22,698 nt of DNA from Reticulitermes lucifugus (lineage: Eukaryota > Arthropoda > Insecta > Blattodea > Rhinotermitidae). The notes under the pieces were generated by a model that was not told where the DNA came from, searched no databases, and was given only the letters and a program-made list of their open reading frames with translations. Position numbers and translations under genes: made by a program. The first letter of the stretch is position 1. Each line of letters starts with the position of its first letter. This document shows, in pieces, positions 1 to 8,630 of this stretch. The stretch is from assembly GCA_026260175.1 (NCBI GenBank), contig JAKCWW010004590.1:17134-39831 (forward strand), in the 5' to 3' direction.

Positions 1-26
1 TATTGTGAAAATGAGAATTCTTCTAT

Positions 27-210
27 GTGCGTACTTTCCTGTGTGACAATTCGCCCGTGTGAGCATTTATCAATGAGAGCATTTATCGGTGTGAGCATAT
101 ATCCGTGTGAGCATTTATCGGTGTGGGCTTTTTTCCTGTGAGCATTTATGACAGTGGGGTTTTGTCTGTGCGCAATTGTCGTGTGGGCTTTCGTCGTGTG
201 CGCATTTATC
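27..210. repeat. Degenerate minisatellite, unit about 16 bp
   Basis: About eleven or twelve imperfect units follow one another, with an approximate consensus of gtgtgagcatttatcc. Clear units include gtgtgagcatttatc (56 onward and again near 106) and gtgtgcgcatttatcc near 196. Others drift to gtgtgggctttcgtc or lose one to three bases. The array stops about 18 bp before the inverted-repeat element at 228. The drift suggests an old array. I see no coding or RNA function in it. Confidence 0.75.
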
Positions 211-227
211 CGGTCACCAAAATGAAT

Positions 228-445
228 ACATCTAACCCTACATTTACGCCTTTTCCCTTTAACGCCCCTTGACAATTTACGGCACTTCTTAATTTGCGTT
301 CTCTCATTTTCGGTTTACGCCCTTCGGCTGGTTACGTTCTATTACGCTAACTCCTTATTTATGGGGTAATATCTGATTTACGCCTTTTTGATTTACGTCC
401 ATTTCTTCAGAAACGCAACTTGGGCGTAACACAAGGGCTGGGTGT
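228..445. mobile_element. Short inverted-repeat element (MITE-like), copy 1
   Basis: This 218-bp block is a diverged copy of the block at 10094-10289. Both contain the same order of segments: tttaacgccccttg (ttgaacgccccttg in copy 2), then cacttcttaatttgcgt, then ctcattttcggttta, then acgttctattacgctaa (gcgttctattacgctaa in copy 2). The right end, read on the minus strand, begins acacccagcccttgtgttac. The left end begins acatctaaccctacatttac, so the termini are imperfect inverted repeats. Inside, tttacgcc-like words recur at least four times. There is no transposase, so it is best called a non-autonomous element. The superfamily is not evident because no clear target duplication is visible. 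Confidence 0.6.
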
Positions 446-1052
446 ATATCGCAAGTGTATCACCCAAACGCCGGAAGTAAAGCATAATACGGTTAAAACA
501 AGCAGTACCACGTTCAACTGGGACAATTTGTATGTCGACAATAAATGATGCAGAGACGTATACACACACACACACATACACACACCAGAACGTGTACAAA
601 TGTGTATATCCCACCAGTCCAATGAAGTACCGCGTATTGAATGTAATTCACACTATTAGCTTACTGCTCCTAGCTTCGAGGAAAGAAACTGGTTCAGTAA
701 AAAAAACTGAAGTGGTAGACCTTGTGTTTAGAGAAGGCTATTTCGAAAAGAACGCTGCAAGTAATTTCAAACGACAAAAATTTTGCACAGGACTTCATAA
801 AACTAACCAAATCTCACGAAATCGAACATCAATCCTGCACTTTGTGCTGCAACTTCTGCAGAGGTTCGGCTGTTCATTTCTGACAAACCAAGTGCATCAC
901 AATTGCTTTACTACTTATGCTGACACTCCGAATATCCTGATATTTCGACCGGGAGAACAGTCCCAAGACCGGAAGTTTCGCCATCGATAAAATTCGTGTA
1001 CTAATTCCGTGTTCTGTTATCAACACTTTATTAAGCTCATCCAGCTACTATA
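446..1052. other. Unassigned stretch with an open reading frame and a CA microsatellite
   Basis: A plus-strand frame of 152 codons is open from 532 to 990, which is long for intronic DNA. It starts in a (CA)n tract (559-586), its codons give a composition with no recognisable domain, and no splice signals frame it convincingly. One short stretch (RKETGSVKK) loosely recalls the helix-turn-helix of mariner-type transposases, but nothing around it supports that. I do not recognise a gene here. Confidence 0.4.
559..586. repeat. (CA)n microsatellite
   Basis: An interrupted CA dinucleotide run with one tac interruption, about 28 bp long. It lies inside the unassigned open frame 532-990 and gives that frame its Thr-His repeats. 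Confidence 0.9.
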
Positions 1053-1623
1053 ATGGCCTCAAAAGATCCAAGGTGAATCAACAAGTTTCTGCTGGAAGAG
1101 AAAGCACGTAATATTAACGATTCCTCAGAAACTTTAAATAATTAGAAGGCTTTACGTGGCGCAAGCCGAAGGGAGGTTAGGGCTTCATACAACTTGTATC
1201 GTCAACTACAACATAAAGAAACGGAAGGCCCTATTACGATCGTTTATGACATCAACTGAAAGTGTGAAGGACCTTTCCAAGTGACACAAAGAGCCTACAT
1301 TTGAGCAACTGGACCAGGTGTTGTGTAAGTGGTTGACAGCAATGGGTTCCGGAAAAAAGTAACTGGGCCTATGGTAATTGAAAAAACTAAGTATTTTGAT
1401 GATGAAATAAAAATAACTGACAAGTGCACATACTCTGATGGCTGGCTGCGAAATTTAAAGAACATCATGACATTAGGAAACTGGATATTAGCAGTGACTT
1501 ACCAGCAAAAACTTGGGTTAGGGTACATATTATTTGGTAATCCGTAATATTTGGTAATCCGTAATATTTGATAATCCGACATCTGTGCGATCACGTAGGT
1601 GCCGGATTAAAAGAATTATACTG
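1053..1623 (+). mobile_element. Decayed pogo/Tigger-type transposon: N-terminal transposase remnant plus 3' terminus
   Basis: Plus-strand conceptual translation, with frameshifts, gives the DNA-binding part of a Tigger/CENP-B-like transposase. A probable first ATG at 1053 is followed by a scrambled Psq-like segment. Next come LRSFMTSTESVKDLSK and FEQLDQVLCKWLTAM, and then after a shift KKVTGPMVIEKTKYFDD and ITDKCTYSDGWLRN (1329 onward). A further shift gives HHDIRKLDISSDLPAK. This is the order of the CENPB-type HTH domain in the family. The DDE catalytic domain is absent. It is followed by three 17-bp repeats rich in taatccg (1531-1581) and by a terminus ending in gaattatactg then TA. That matches the CAGT-type inverted terminus with TA target of pogo-like elements. 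The 5' inverted repeat was not found. Internally deleted and inactive. Confidence 0.8.
1531..1581 (+). repeat. Three direct repeats of 17 bp near the Tigger 3' end
   Basis: The unit tatttggtaatccgtaa occurs twice exactly (1531-1547, 1548-1564) and a third time with changes (1565-1581). It lies just inside the transposon 3' terminus. Subterminal taatccg repeats of this kind fit transposase-binding sites of pogo-like elements; that role is inference. Confidence 0.8.
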
Positions 1624-1625
1624 TA

Positions 1626-3730
1626 CGTACCATCAATACGTACGTATTTGTGGTAAACTATGCCGTTTGAAAAGTTACGAATTCACTAACCTCAGCTTAA
1701 TAAATTATTCTGTTTCTTATAAAAAAACTACATAACTCAGAATATCGTTTAGACACCACATTCGGAAGTGAGGTGCGCAGTGTGCAAATCGTTTTGTCAA
1801 GAACGTCAGAATTTTAAATGGATGCCTTTCCCTTACAATCTGCGGTGGGCAGAACATGTTTTAGACGACACAAACCTCGGGAGAAATATCAATCTGACTC
1901 GTGAGAACGAAAATGGCACAAAGTGTTTAAAAAAGAGGTTAAGACTGCTCTGTAATTGGCACACAAACAGTTCCTATGTACAGATAAGCCGACCACACCA
2001 ATTTAGAATCAGTGATTTATATGACTTATTTATTCATGTTCCGTACTGGCATAATACGGTCACGGTCCGCAAAGGATTAAATTTTACACCTTTACTCGGC
2101 TCGATCCCGAGATCTGCCATCAAATGTCTTGCTCGCACACAACCAAGTCCGGCTTTCCTTTACTATCCCGAATGTCCTATCTTTTGAAGCACAAATATCA
2201 ATAATCGAAGAAATTATTTAATAGCGCTCTTAACACCTGACATTTTGACGTTTTAGGAACGGTACACAAACAACTGACGCCAAGGCCCGGACCGTGCTGA
2301 CCCCTGTACATACTATACTATAGCTACGGTTATGCTTATGTGATGATAAATCACTCAGAAAGACGAAAGACAATGGAGGTGGGGATAAAAATTAAGGGGG
2401 AGGGGGTCCACTAGAATATACTGAAGAAGAGAACTAATTTCACCTGAAAGAATGAGTACTTCAGTACCTCATAGCAAGTGAAACTGCACTTAAATTTGCA
2501 TGCATATGATTAGGTGTCAGACTTACGAGAACAAAATGTCAAGGGGTTACAGTCAATCTATTCCATCACACTCAGTATCACAAAAAACTCACGAAATAAA
2601 ATTTCATGAGTCGAGTTTTCACCCGTACAGCCGGACGGAGACGCTTTAATAAGCGCTCAGCAAAAGGTGACAAGAATTTAAAAATCATCCTACTAAAAGG
2701 AACTGCAAGCAAGTATTTTCAACAAAACACTACGTTTCGGTCAACAGTTACCTCTTTTTGAATAGCACAAAACGAAACCGCTGCAACGACGTGTTACAGG
2801 TATTTCAGAATAAGCCTCGCTTTCTGAAATACAGCTGCATTATGTGTTGTAAGCACTGAATGTTCATACTCGGCATTGAACTGAGGTTAGGCAGAATAAA
2901 TTTATACGACTCTAAATTCACGACTTTTATCCTGACAAGGTCGAGCTGCATGAGTAAAGAACGTCCGTGACACCTTTTTTCAAGCGTAAGGGGGCCAGCA
3001 AGAACCCTTTTGAACTACGTACTGACTCACGCCTAACTTACCTCAGAGTGATGTTACAATCCACAAAGAAAATACAAAAACCACAAACTATGAAATATTT
3101 TCATCACTTTCTCCATCAGATACAACTGAAATTTCAGATTTTGTAACAGTGTTTATTCACCAAAGTTACTCCGAGAAATAACACGGCTCCTAATCCACCA
3201 AAGGCATAAGATTCAATTTGAATATGTGTCCACACATTTCCTGTGTTACGCTGAAATAAAAGCAAGTTGACATAAAGAATGCGATAACATAAACAAGCGT
3301 GTATTTCCTAATAAAACGTAGGCACTGGATTCTAGGTACTGGAAGACTGTCAGCATCTCTGCACAGTCGCATTTCATGGCATCTGTGCAGTCATCCTTGT
3401 AATTTACTCTGTTATAAAGAACACGGACACAGACGGACACCGGTATTTTGCAAACCAAAAATTGTGTAGCCTATTATTTCAGACCATTACAACTGCATGA
3501 TCTGACAAACTAATTCGAATAAGTAACATCTTCGTCTACACACAAGTAGGTATGTGCAGTTTGAACGTGAAGCACTGATGCCGGGTACTCAGGAGTACGA
3601 CTTTGACCTTGGTAGTGGTCAGATGTTTATGACCAGTAACCGACGCATTCCAGTTAAAGATACACTGTGTCGAAATACAGTCGTGTCTTGTGAGGGTGAG
3701 TTAATTACACTATTTTTTATTTCATACCAC
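1626..3730. other. About 2.1 kb without a recognised gene
   Basis: A plus-strand frame of 139 codons (1768-2187, opening with GTG rather than ATG) is the longest here; it shows no domain, signal peptide or membrane segment I recognise. A 62-codon plus-strand frame at 3554-3742 is followed by a donor-like ggtgagtt at 3694 but has no homology I can name. The rest is AT-rich and without obvious repeats. On the Moesin-intron reading this is intron. Confidence 0.5.
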
Positions 3731-3732
3731 GA

Positions 3733-3975
3733 CAGTCCCTAGTGGGCCAGGGCCTCCTCATTACCGAGGCTTCACGATCACTCAGACACACCACACTCGG
3801 TAGGACTTCTCTCGACGAGTGATCTGCCCACGCAGAGACCTCTACCTGACGACTCACAACGCTCACAAGAGACAAACATCCATGCCCCCCGTGGGGATTC
3901 GAACCCGCAATCGCAGCAAGCGAGCGGCCGCAGACCCAAGCCTTAGACCGCGCGGCCACTGGAATCGGCTTAATT
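3733..3975 (-). mobile_element. tRNA-derived SINE, Leu/Ser-type head
   Basis: Read on the minus strand, the head has an A box (tggccgcgcggtctaaggc) and a perfect B box (gggttcgaatcccc) about 35 bp later. This is the spacing of a class II tRNA such as Leu or Ser. It is followed by about 170 bp of unrelated body and a 3' end reaching gtatgaaataaaaaatag. The head does not pair into a full acceptor stem, so it is not a working tRNA gene. It sits 237 bp downstream (in gene sense) of the Moesin exon. Confidence 0.75.
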
Positions 3976-4206
3976 CTACCATGCAACAAAGAATTTTTGT
4001 TGCGTTCTATCTGGTAACATCCGTAAATAAATTTGACTCTACAGTGGTTATAAAATGAACTACCAAATGGGACCAGGGGAAACTCAGACACTTGTGTGTC
4101 CATGTTTTCACTGAAATCTTCACCCGAAAATACGGTAGCCCCAACCACGCTCTCAAGGCCAAAGCTTTACTCCTGAATAACGATAGGTAAAAATGAAGTT
4201 ACGCCT

Positions 4207-4212
4207 GCTTAC
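4207..4212 (-). other. 5' splice site (donor) of the Moesin exon
   Basis: On the minus strand the exon ends AAG and the intron starts gtaagc, close to the consensus gtaagt. The reading frame beyond it departs at once from ERM sequence, which supports the boundary. Confidence 0.9.
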
Positions 4213-4392
4213 CTTCTTGTACAGCTTAATCCACGTGAGGTCGCCTTTGCTGTCTGTGTACTGGAGACCGAAGAACCACACCTCCCGCAGACCGATCGTC
4301 TTCACAACTTGATCGAAGAGTTGCTTACCCGTCGTCGTCTGTTGGATCGCGAACTCCAGTTCCGCGTCCATCGTAGTCACCCTGACATTCAT
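4213..4392 (-). CDS. Moe: Moesin (ERM family) exon, start of FERM domain
   Basis: This exon encodes 60 residues of an ezrin/radixin/moesin protein, the linker between membrane proteins or PIP2 and cortical actin. It covers the ubiquitin-like F1 lobe at the N-terminus of the FERM domain. Visible signatures are [44 protein letters not shown] and TWIKLYKK. These match insect Moesin closely and differ from Merlin, which is the nearest alternative. On the minus strand the exon is preceded by ttttgtttgcag and followed by gtaagc. Both ends fall in phase 0 and no stop interrupts it. ERM proteins have a few residues before this point, usually from a small first exon, so the ATG opening the exon is probably internal; initiation here cannot be excluded. 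The full protein is usually about 575-580 residues, so roughly a tenth is present. Insects normally have one ERM gene. Confidence 0.95.
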
Positions 4393-4406
4393 CTGCAAAC
4401 AAAATA
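4393..4406 (-). other. 3' splice site (acceptor) of the Moesin exon
   Basis: The minus strand reads ttattttgtttgcag immediately before ATGAATGTC. It is a T-rich tract ending in CAG. The exon begins in phase 0 exactly where ERM homology starts. Confidence 0.9.
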
Positions 4407-4614
4407 ACCATTAACGGATATTACGAGCAACGCATCTTCGTGATCAAAATCATAATCGGTTTTGCGCGCAAGCACGCACGCACACGCGCATACTACGTTC
4501 TGACAGTCACGCTATTTGCCAGCAAACCACTTATTTGTGATTCATTAAGGAGACTGGCAGTAGCTCAGACTACACCCTATCGAACGACAGGTTGAGCAGT
4601 AAATGATTGCAAAG

Positions 4615-4756
4615 AATGGGGAAGGAAGCTGTTGCGGCCTCTCCCAGCACAAGCCTGAGACGAAAGAAAACCTGGTCATAACCTGCATATGAACCCTGAA
4701 CCTTCTAGTACGAAACAGGAGTGCTACCTATTCGGTAATAGAGCTTTGTAGGTGTT
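4615..4756 (-). mobile_element. Decayed tRNA-derived SINE
   Basis: On the minus strand a tRNA-like head can be followed: cgaataggtagcactcctg (A-box region), then gttcagggttcatatgcagg (weak B box), then a body with ggttttctttcgtctcagg and a tail like gcttgtgctgggagagg. The tail resembles the one seen at 18520-18540 and 18715-18735. Both promoter boxes are mutated. Assignment rests on this order of pieces, so confidence is moderate. Confidence 0.5.
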
Positions 4757-4759
4757 CTA

Positions 4760-5255
4760 ATGAAGCTATACACATTACGCCTATTTGTGCATACTGTATT
4801 ATTTCACGAACCCAGAATTCGAAGCCAAATTACAGTCAGGTTGATCTAACTACGTATGAACTTGGTCTACAGCGTATAAACAAAATACATCTTCGCAAGA
4901 CACGGTCTTTTGGATGAATCCCAAAGAGGTCCAAGTACACGGTAATGCTAACAGAATTTCTCAGGGACACGAATTTGAGCCCCGTTCTCAAATCATGTTC
5001 GTGTACCATGTCAACCTTGCAGAGGGTCGCAACTGTACGTTCTATAAACATCGTCCCCGGTATAATTTTCTTCCATTCTCTAAGATGCGACGTTCTCAAA
5101 CGATGAGTCGTCTCGGCAATGGGGTGAGACTTCGCGCCCAACCGGCTTCATCCCCGCCAACCATTATATGAGACTGAGTGCGACACAGAGCCGGCTGTAT
5201 GCTGCAGACAAGGAATCTCTCAAAGATTGGAGTTTTATAGGATGTTAGGCCGTGT
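4760..5255. other. Unassigned stretch
   Basis: No recognised gene or repeat. Overlapping open frames of 85 and 101 codons on opposite strands (4914-5171 and 4836-5141) have no family features and look like chance frames. Confidence 0.4.
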
Positions 5256-5257
5256 TC

Positions 5258-5389
5258 AGTGGTAAACAATTACCTACGTTTCAAAAGACTTCCATCTTCA
5301 GGGTCAAGGTCACTTCCAGGACTGCCTATCGCTGACCCTGAAGAAAACGGAACTACAATCCTTCGAAACGTCCGTAACTACTTACCAGT
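5258..5389. repeat. Inverted-repeat (fold-back) element
   Basis: Left arm 5258-5306 and right arm 5333-5389 are imperfect inverted repeats around a 26-bp spacer. Both, read inward, contain tggtaa, attac/gttac, acgtttc and then cttcagggtca. The arms share about 50 bp with small gaps. The acgtttcgaa/cttcagg pattern is familiar from dispersed insect repeats. It has no coding capacity, and no target duplication is evident. Confidence 0.65.
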
Positions 5390-5829
5390 CGATAGGGCGT
5401 GGCTCAAATCTTCAGCAATACAGCTCTGAAACCCTCAAATCTCGCATGAGATCTCCTGCCACTACCTGGAATCACACCCCGATTCGTCCAGATCGTAGCC
5501 CAATCTCCGTACCAACCGAAATACCCCAGTTCCCGTCCATACCGGTATTCTGCAGGTACGAAGGACGTAAGTGAACAAATTTGCAAACAGTTCCAGATAT
5601 GGTATTCACTGAAACAGGTCGGGTAGTTTAACTTTCAGGAAAACGTCCAGCCAGAAACGACTCTTCATTGCATAAGATGGCTCAGTTGGTGTGCGTCAAG
5701 GTTGTGGTTAATTACGCTATAAGAAACAGGGTAATACCCAAACCTTGTAAAAGGCACGAGATAAGCGGGGAGGGGGGGGGCGCTGAGGGGCATATATTCA
5801 CAAACTGTGGGCATATTCGATTTACTGGA
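5390..5829. other. Unassigned stretch
   Basis: Nothing firm. At 5676-5690 tggctcagttggtgt looks like a tRNA A box but no B box follows at the right distance. A run of G (5767-5780) is low complexity. Confidence 0.4.
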
Positions 5830-6110
5830 ACCAAGGAGACAGCACTTTGTACCGTAGTCTCGTCTTTCCAATATTCCCCAGCATTCGAAAGAGCATTCCT
5901 TTATTCGAAGGTTCCCAAGCTTCGCCCGCTTGTCCTTCTGATAACAGTACTATGGAGTATGTAGCAATGGCAGAATGATACTGACAACGGAAAACCGAAG
6001 TACAGGGAGATGAGCGGTCCACGTTGCCCACTACAAATTTCACACGGATTGGCCCGTGATCGAACTTGGGCGTCCGCAGTGAGACCGGAGACTCCTTGCA
6101 TACCTGAAAT
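5830..6110 (-). repeat. Dispersed insect repeat of unknown class
   Basis: Minus-strand conceptual peptides LTADAQVRSRANPCEICSGQ and SVFRCQYHSAIATYSIVLLS, then SEGQAGEAWEPSNK, lie in successive frames. I recognise this series from many hypothetical proteins predicted in cockroach and termite genomes, where it marks a high-copy repeat rather than a gene. Frames break several times here. On the plus strand, cccgtgatcgaacttggg resembles a B-box region, so a SINE origin is possible but not shown. Confidence 0.55.
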
Positions 6111-6248
6111 TCATCTAAATAAGACTTCAAAATTCAGTCCTACATTCCCAGAAGACACCGTCTCCATTATAACGCCAAACCGATTAATGCTGTTTATTCT
6201 GATAATCATACAAACCATATGAATACACGTTATTTCAGGCTTCCGCAG

Positions 6249-6468
6249 CGGTGTAAATGAGATCTGCGCTCTTCTGGGATTTCACGCAGTGTAGAATGGT
6301 AGTTTGTAACCGACGTTTTGGGACAACCAATCGGTCCTATATTCAAGGGTCAACCAGTCCAAGAAGACCCTTGAAGATTAGACCGATTGGGTGTCTCGAA
6401 ACGTCGGTAACAAACTACCATTCTACGCTGCATAAAACTCCAGAAGAGTGCAGATCTCGAATACACCG
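6249..6468. mobile_element. MITE-like element with about 95-bp inverted repeats
   Basis: The left arm (6249-6351) and right arm (about 6363-6468) are inverted copies with roughly 85 percent identity by eye. Both begin cggtgta, then gagatctgc, ctcttctgg, gtagaatggtagtttgt, accgacgttt, caatcggtc and cttcaagggtc. Only about 11 bp separate them, so the whole element can fold into one hairpin. Its plus-strand translation contains SALFWDFTQCRMVVCNRRFG, a pattern typical of spurious proteins in blattodean genomes. A half copy lies at 12608-12675. No transposase is present. Confidence 0.8.
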
Positions 6469-6474
6469 TGTAGG

Positions 6475-6974
6475 TGAAATTCGGTTTTCCCCCATGCAAA
6501 GCAGAATAAGATGCGGACAAAATAAGTTTATACTCGCTTTCGGGCAGCAAGAGCGTGTCGGGTTTCGTTAATTGTAACTCTACCGAAGGCTGAGTAACTG
6601 CAAGGTGTATTACCAATTCGAATACGCCAAGGAGAGTTGGATTACTGACCTACTTGCTTCCACTAGCAGTGTAGGAAGGCTACGTTCTCAAGGTACCACT
6701 GTCTCTGTATACCATCAATAACTGTATGAAAGTTAACATATCTGGTTATCTTCACAGCACACACTATCAAGCCACTAAATCCTGCCACTGAAATCTCTTT
6801 TACAAACGACATATAATGCATCCCAACTTCTCCTCCGCTATGAAATCAAAACATCTTGCATATTACACGGCGTAGTGGCCAAATTCCATAAAGAGTTTCA
6901 TAAAAATCAGATTACGCAACGCGATGAGTAGGTGGTCACGTCTCGTGTGCGTCAGTACAGGAATTAGCTCAAAG
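6475..6974. other. Unassigned stretch
   Basis: No recognised gene, repeat or structured element; ordinary AT-rich intron-like sequence. Confidence 0.4.
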
Positions 6975-7226
6975 TCACGGACAGTGGTTAACCACTCGAG
7001 GCCCGCGAGGAAAGAGAGTTTTCTCTTCCCCAGAACGACCAGACCGCCTCTGAGGCCCACCCACTCTCCTTCCTATCCAATGGGTAAAGAATGCTCCTTC
7101 CCCATAGGTAAAGCAGCCGGGGCGCGAGGCTGACCATTCACCTCTATCTAGCACAGAGGTTAAGAATCAGTGGAGCTATTCATAAACTCCCCCACACGCC
7201 TTCATGGCGTGCGAAAGAACACCTTT
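6975..7226 (+). mobile_element. SINE, family with body gaggcccacc...ccttcatggcgtgc
   Basis: The body (from about 7035) runs agaccgcctctgaggcccac, tcctatccaatgggta, ataggtaaagcagccggggc, cacctctatctagcac, and ends near ccttcatggcgtgc and aacacctttgac. This order is shared with the copies at 13095-13290 (minus), 15345-15480 and 22371-22590. The upstream boundary is uncertain because the tRNA-like head is degraded. The family is widespread in insect genomes and often predicted as short false proteins. No coding function. Confidence 0.65.
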
Positions 7227-7229
7227 GAC

Positions 7230-7965
7230 TGTTTAATGTTAAAATAACTAACATAATTGGTCCACAACAGCAGTTTTCCACAGTGCACAAATTACACAAA
7301 ACAGGCGCATTTTGTACCCACGTATTCGTCATCCGAATTTCGTTAAGCCAAACAGGAAAATGAGTCGTATGCAGAATACATACGAGATTACGCCTCTCGT
7401 AGGCCTAACGTCAAACGATCACATTAACCTGTCCGAAAAAGTTTTAAATTTAGTGAAGTAAAATATGTCCTTGAAGGCATAATTTTATCCGCTCTTTAAT
7501 TCAATACTCATAATCGTTAAGATTAAATATCTTCTAATGTGAGCATGATGAGTAATGAATCGGGAAGGAGTGCCTGCGGCCTACTTTAACATGGTTCACA
7601 TTTTTTTTGGATTAACAGTCCACCCCAAAATTAAGGACACAAAAATATTTCGCCATCAGCGTATGTAAGTAATCGTTGTGGTTTTATGATTACTACGGAA
7701 CACACACAGTGTAGTCAAAATGGCAGCCTGCTGCCTGGATCTATGAAACCCTGATCAGGAGTACGTAAGAGCCAGAAACCCCAATCTGAACATGCATTCG
7801 CCGGTAATATTCTAATCCAGGACCAACCGAATACCAAGCATAAGTGCTATTTTCGGTGTCGACCAAAATCACATTAATAACTGAAAGACGCTGTCAGTCA
7901 CTCAAGACTGTCGGAACACAAGACAGAGAGGAATTAATTGCAAAGGACGTGGTAAGAGGTTGTAG
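7230..7965. other. Unassigned stretch
   Basis: No recognised gene or repeat. It includes a short T run at 7602-7609. Confidence 0.4.
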
Positions 7966-7969
7966 TTTA

Positions 7970-8005
7970 GTTTAAGGTACTATCAGGCATCTGCCTGGCA
8001 GCACC
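7970..8005 (-). repeat. SINE 3' tail fragment
   Basis: On the minus strand caggcagatgcctgatagta resembles the tails of the minus-strand SINEs at 18505-18655 and 18670-18790 (caggcaaacgctggggtagt and caggcagatgctggtcgtaa). No head is visible, so this is a short relic at best. Confidence 0.4.
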
Positions 8006-8211
8006 TACAAAAAATCACGTTTAGACAACACATTTTGAGGGACACATTTCACAGAAACTTGCTCACCTCGGCACATAATACTTTTGATTTCAGGACTTGT
8101 TGTTAGCATACAATCAGGTACTCTTGAATACACCCAGCAGCGACTAATCTTGAAGACTCGGATCCACAACCCCTTAATTAGGAAGAGCATTGTTTACGTC
8201 TTATAGGGAGC

Positions 8212-8630
8212 CCTAAAGGCAGGTGCGCACCCAGAATCTTTCCTTGGGGGGGGGGGTTACCCTTAGGCTACATATAATTTATGCTTAATTTTAAAAATTA
8301 TCTTATAAAAATCACGTTGTACGTACAACATAACACTGCCTCCAACTGCATTTATATACATACAAATATAACACGTTCCACGACTCAATCACAGTCACCT
8401 ATCTTCTTTTTTTTTAATTTCATCAATTTATTTTTCAAAAGTCTAATGCACTAGTCATCAGCCGCTTTCAGTGGCTGATTTCGGCTGAAGTGGGAACTCA
8501 TGTAAGACTTTTGATATCATGATACCTACAAAATCTGTTTTCTTTTTTAATTTCGGTTTTGTGGGGGTTGGGGGGGGGAGGCTGCTGCCCGGCAGCCCCT
8601 CCCCCCTTTGGGTGCACCCCTGCCTAAAGG
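8212..8630. mobile_element. hAT-type MITE with perfect 8-bp target duplication
   Basis: The element occupies 8220-8622 (403 bp). It is flanked on both sides by cctaaagg (8212-8219 and 8623-8630), an exact 8-bp duplication of the length made by hAT transposases. Its ends are inverted repeats: caggtgcgcaccc on the left and caggggtgcaccc on the right read inward (11 of 13 identical). Inside lies an inverted repeat, caaaagtct at 8436-8444 against agacttttg at 8505-8513, with a second hairpin atcagcc/ggctgat (8457-8463/8473-8479) nested in it. G runs of 9-11 bases flank the interior. There is no transposase. Confidence 0.88.

Noticed and set aside
3554..3742. Possible small exon ending in a donor-like ggtgagtt
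   Set aside because: No acceptor of quality precedes it and the peptide matches nothing I recognise; chance is sufficient.
3890..3975. Functional tRNA-Leu or tRNA-Ser gene on the minus strand
   Set aside because: The boxes look right, but the 5' and 3' ends do not pair into an acceptor stem and a SINE body follows directly.
5672..5740. tRNA-like head at tggctcagttggtgt
   Set aside because: No B box lies at a suitable distance and no known SINE body follows.
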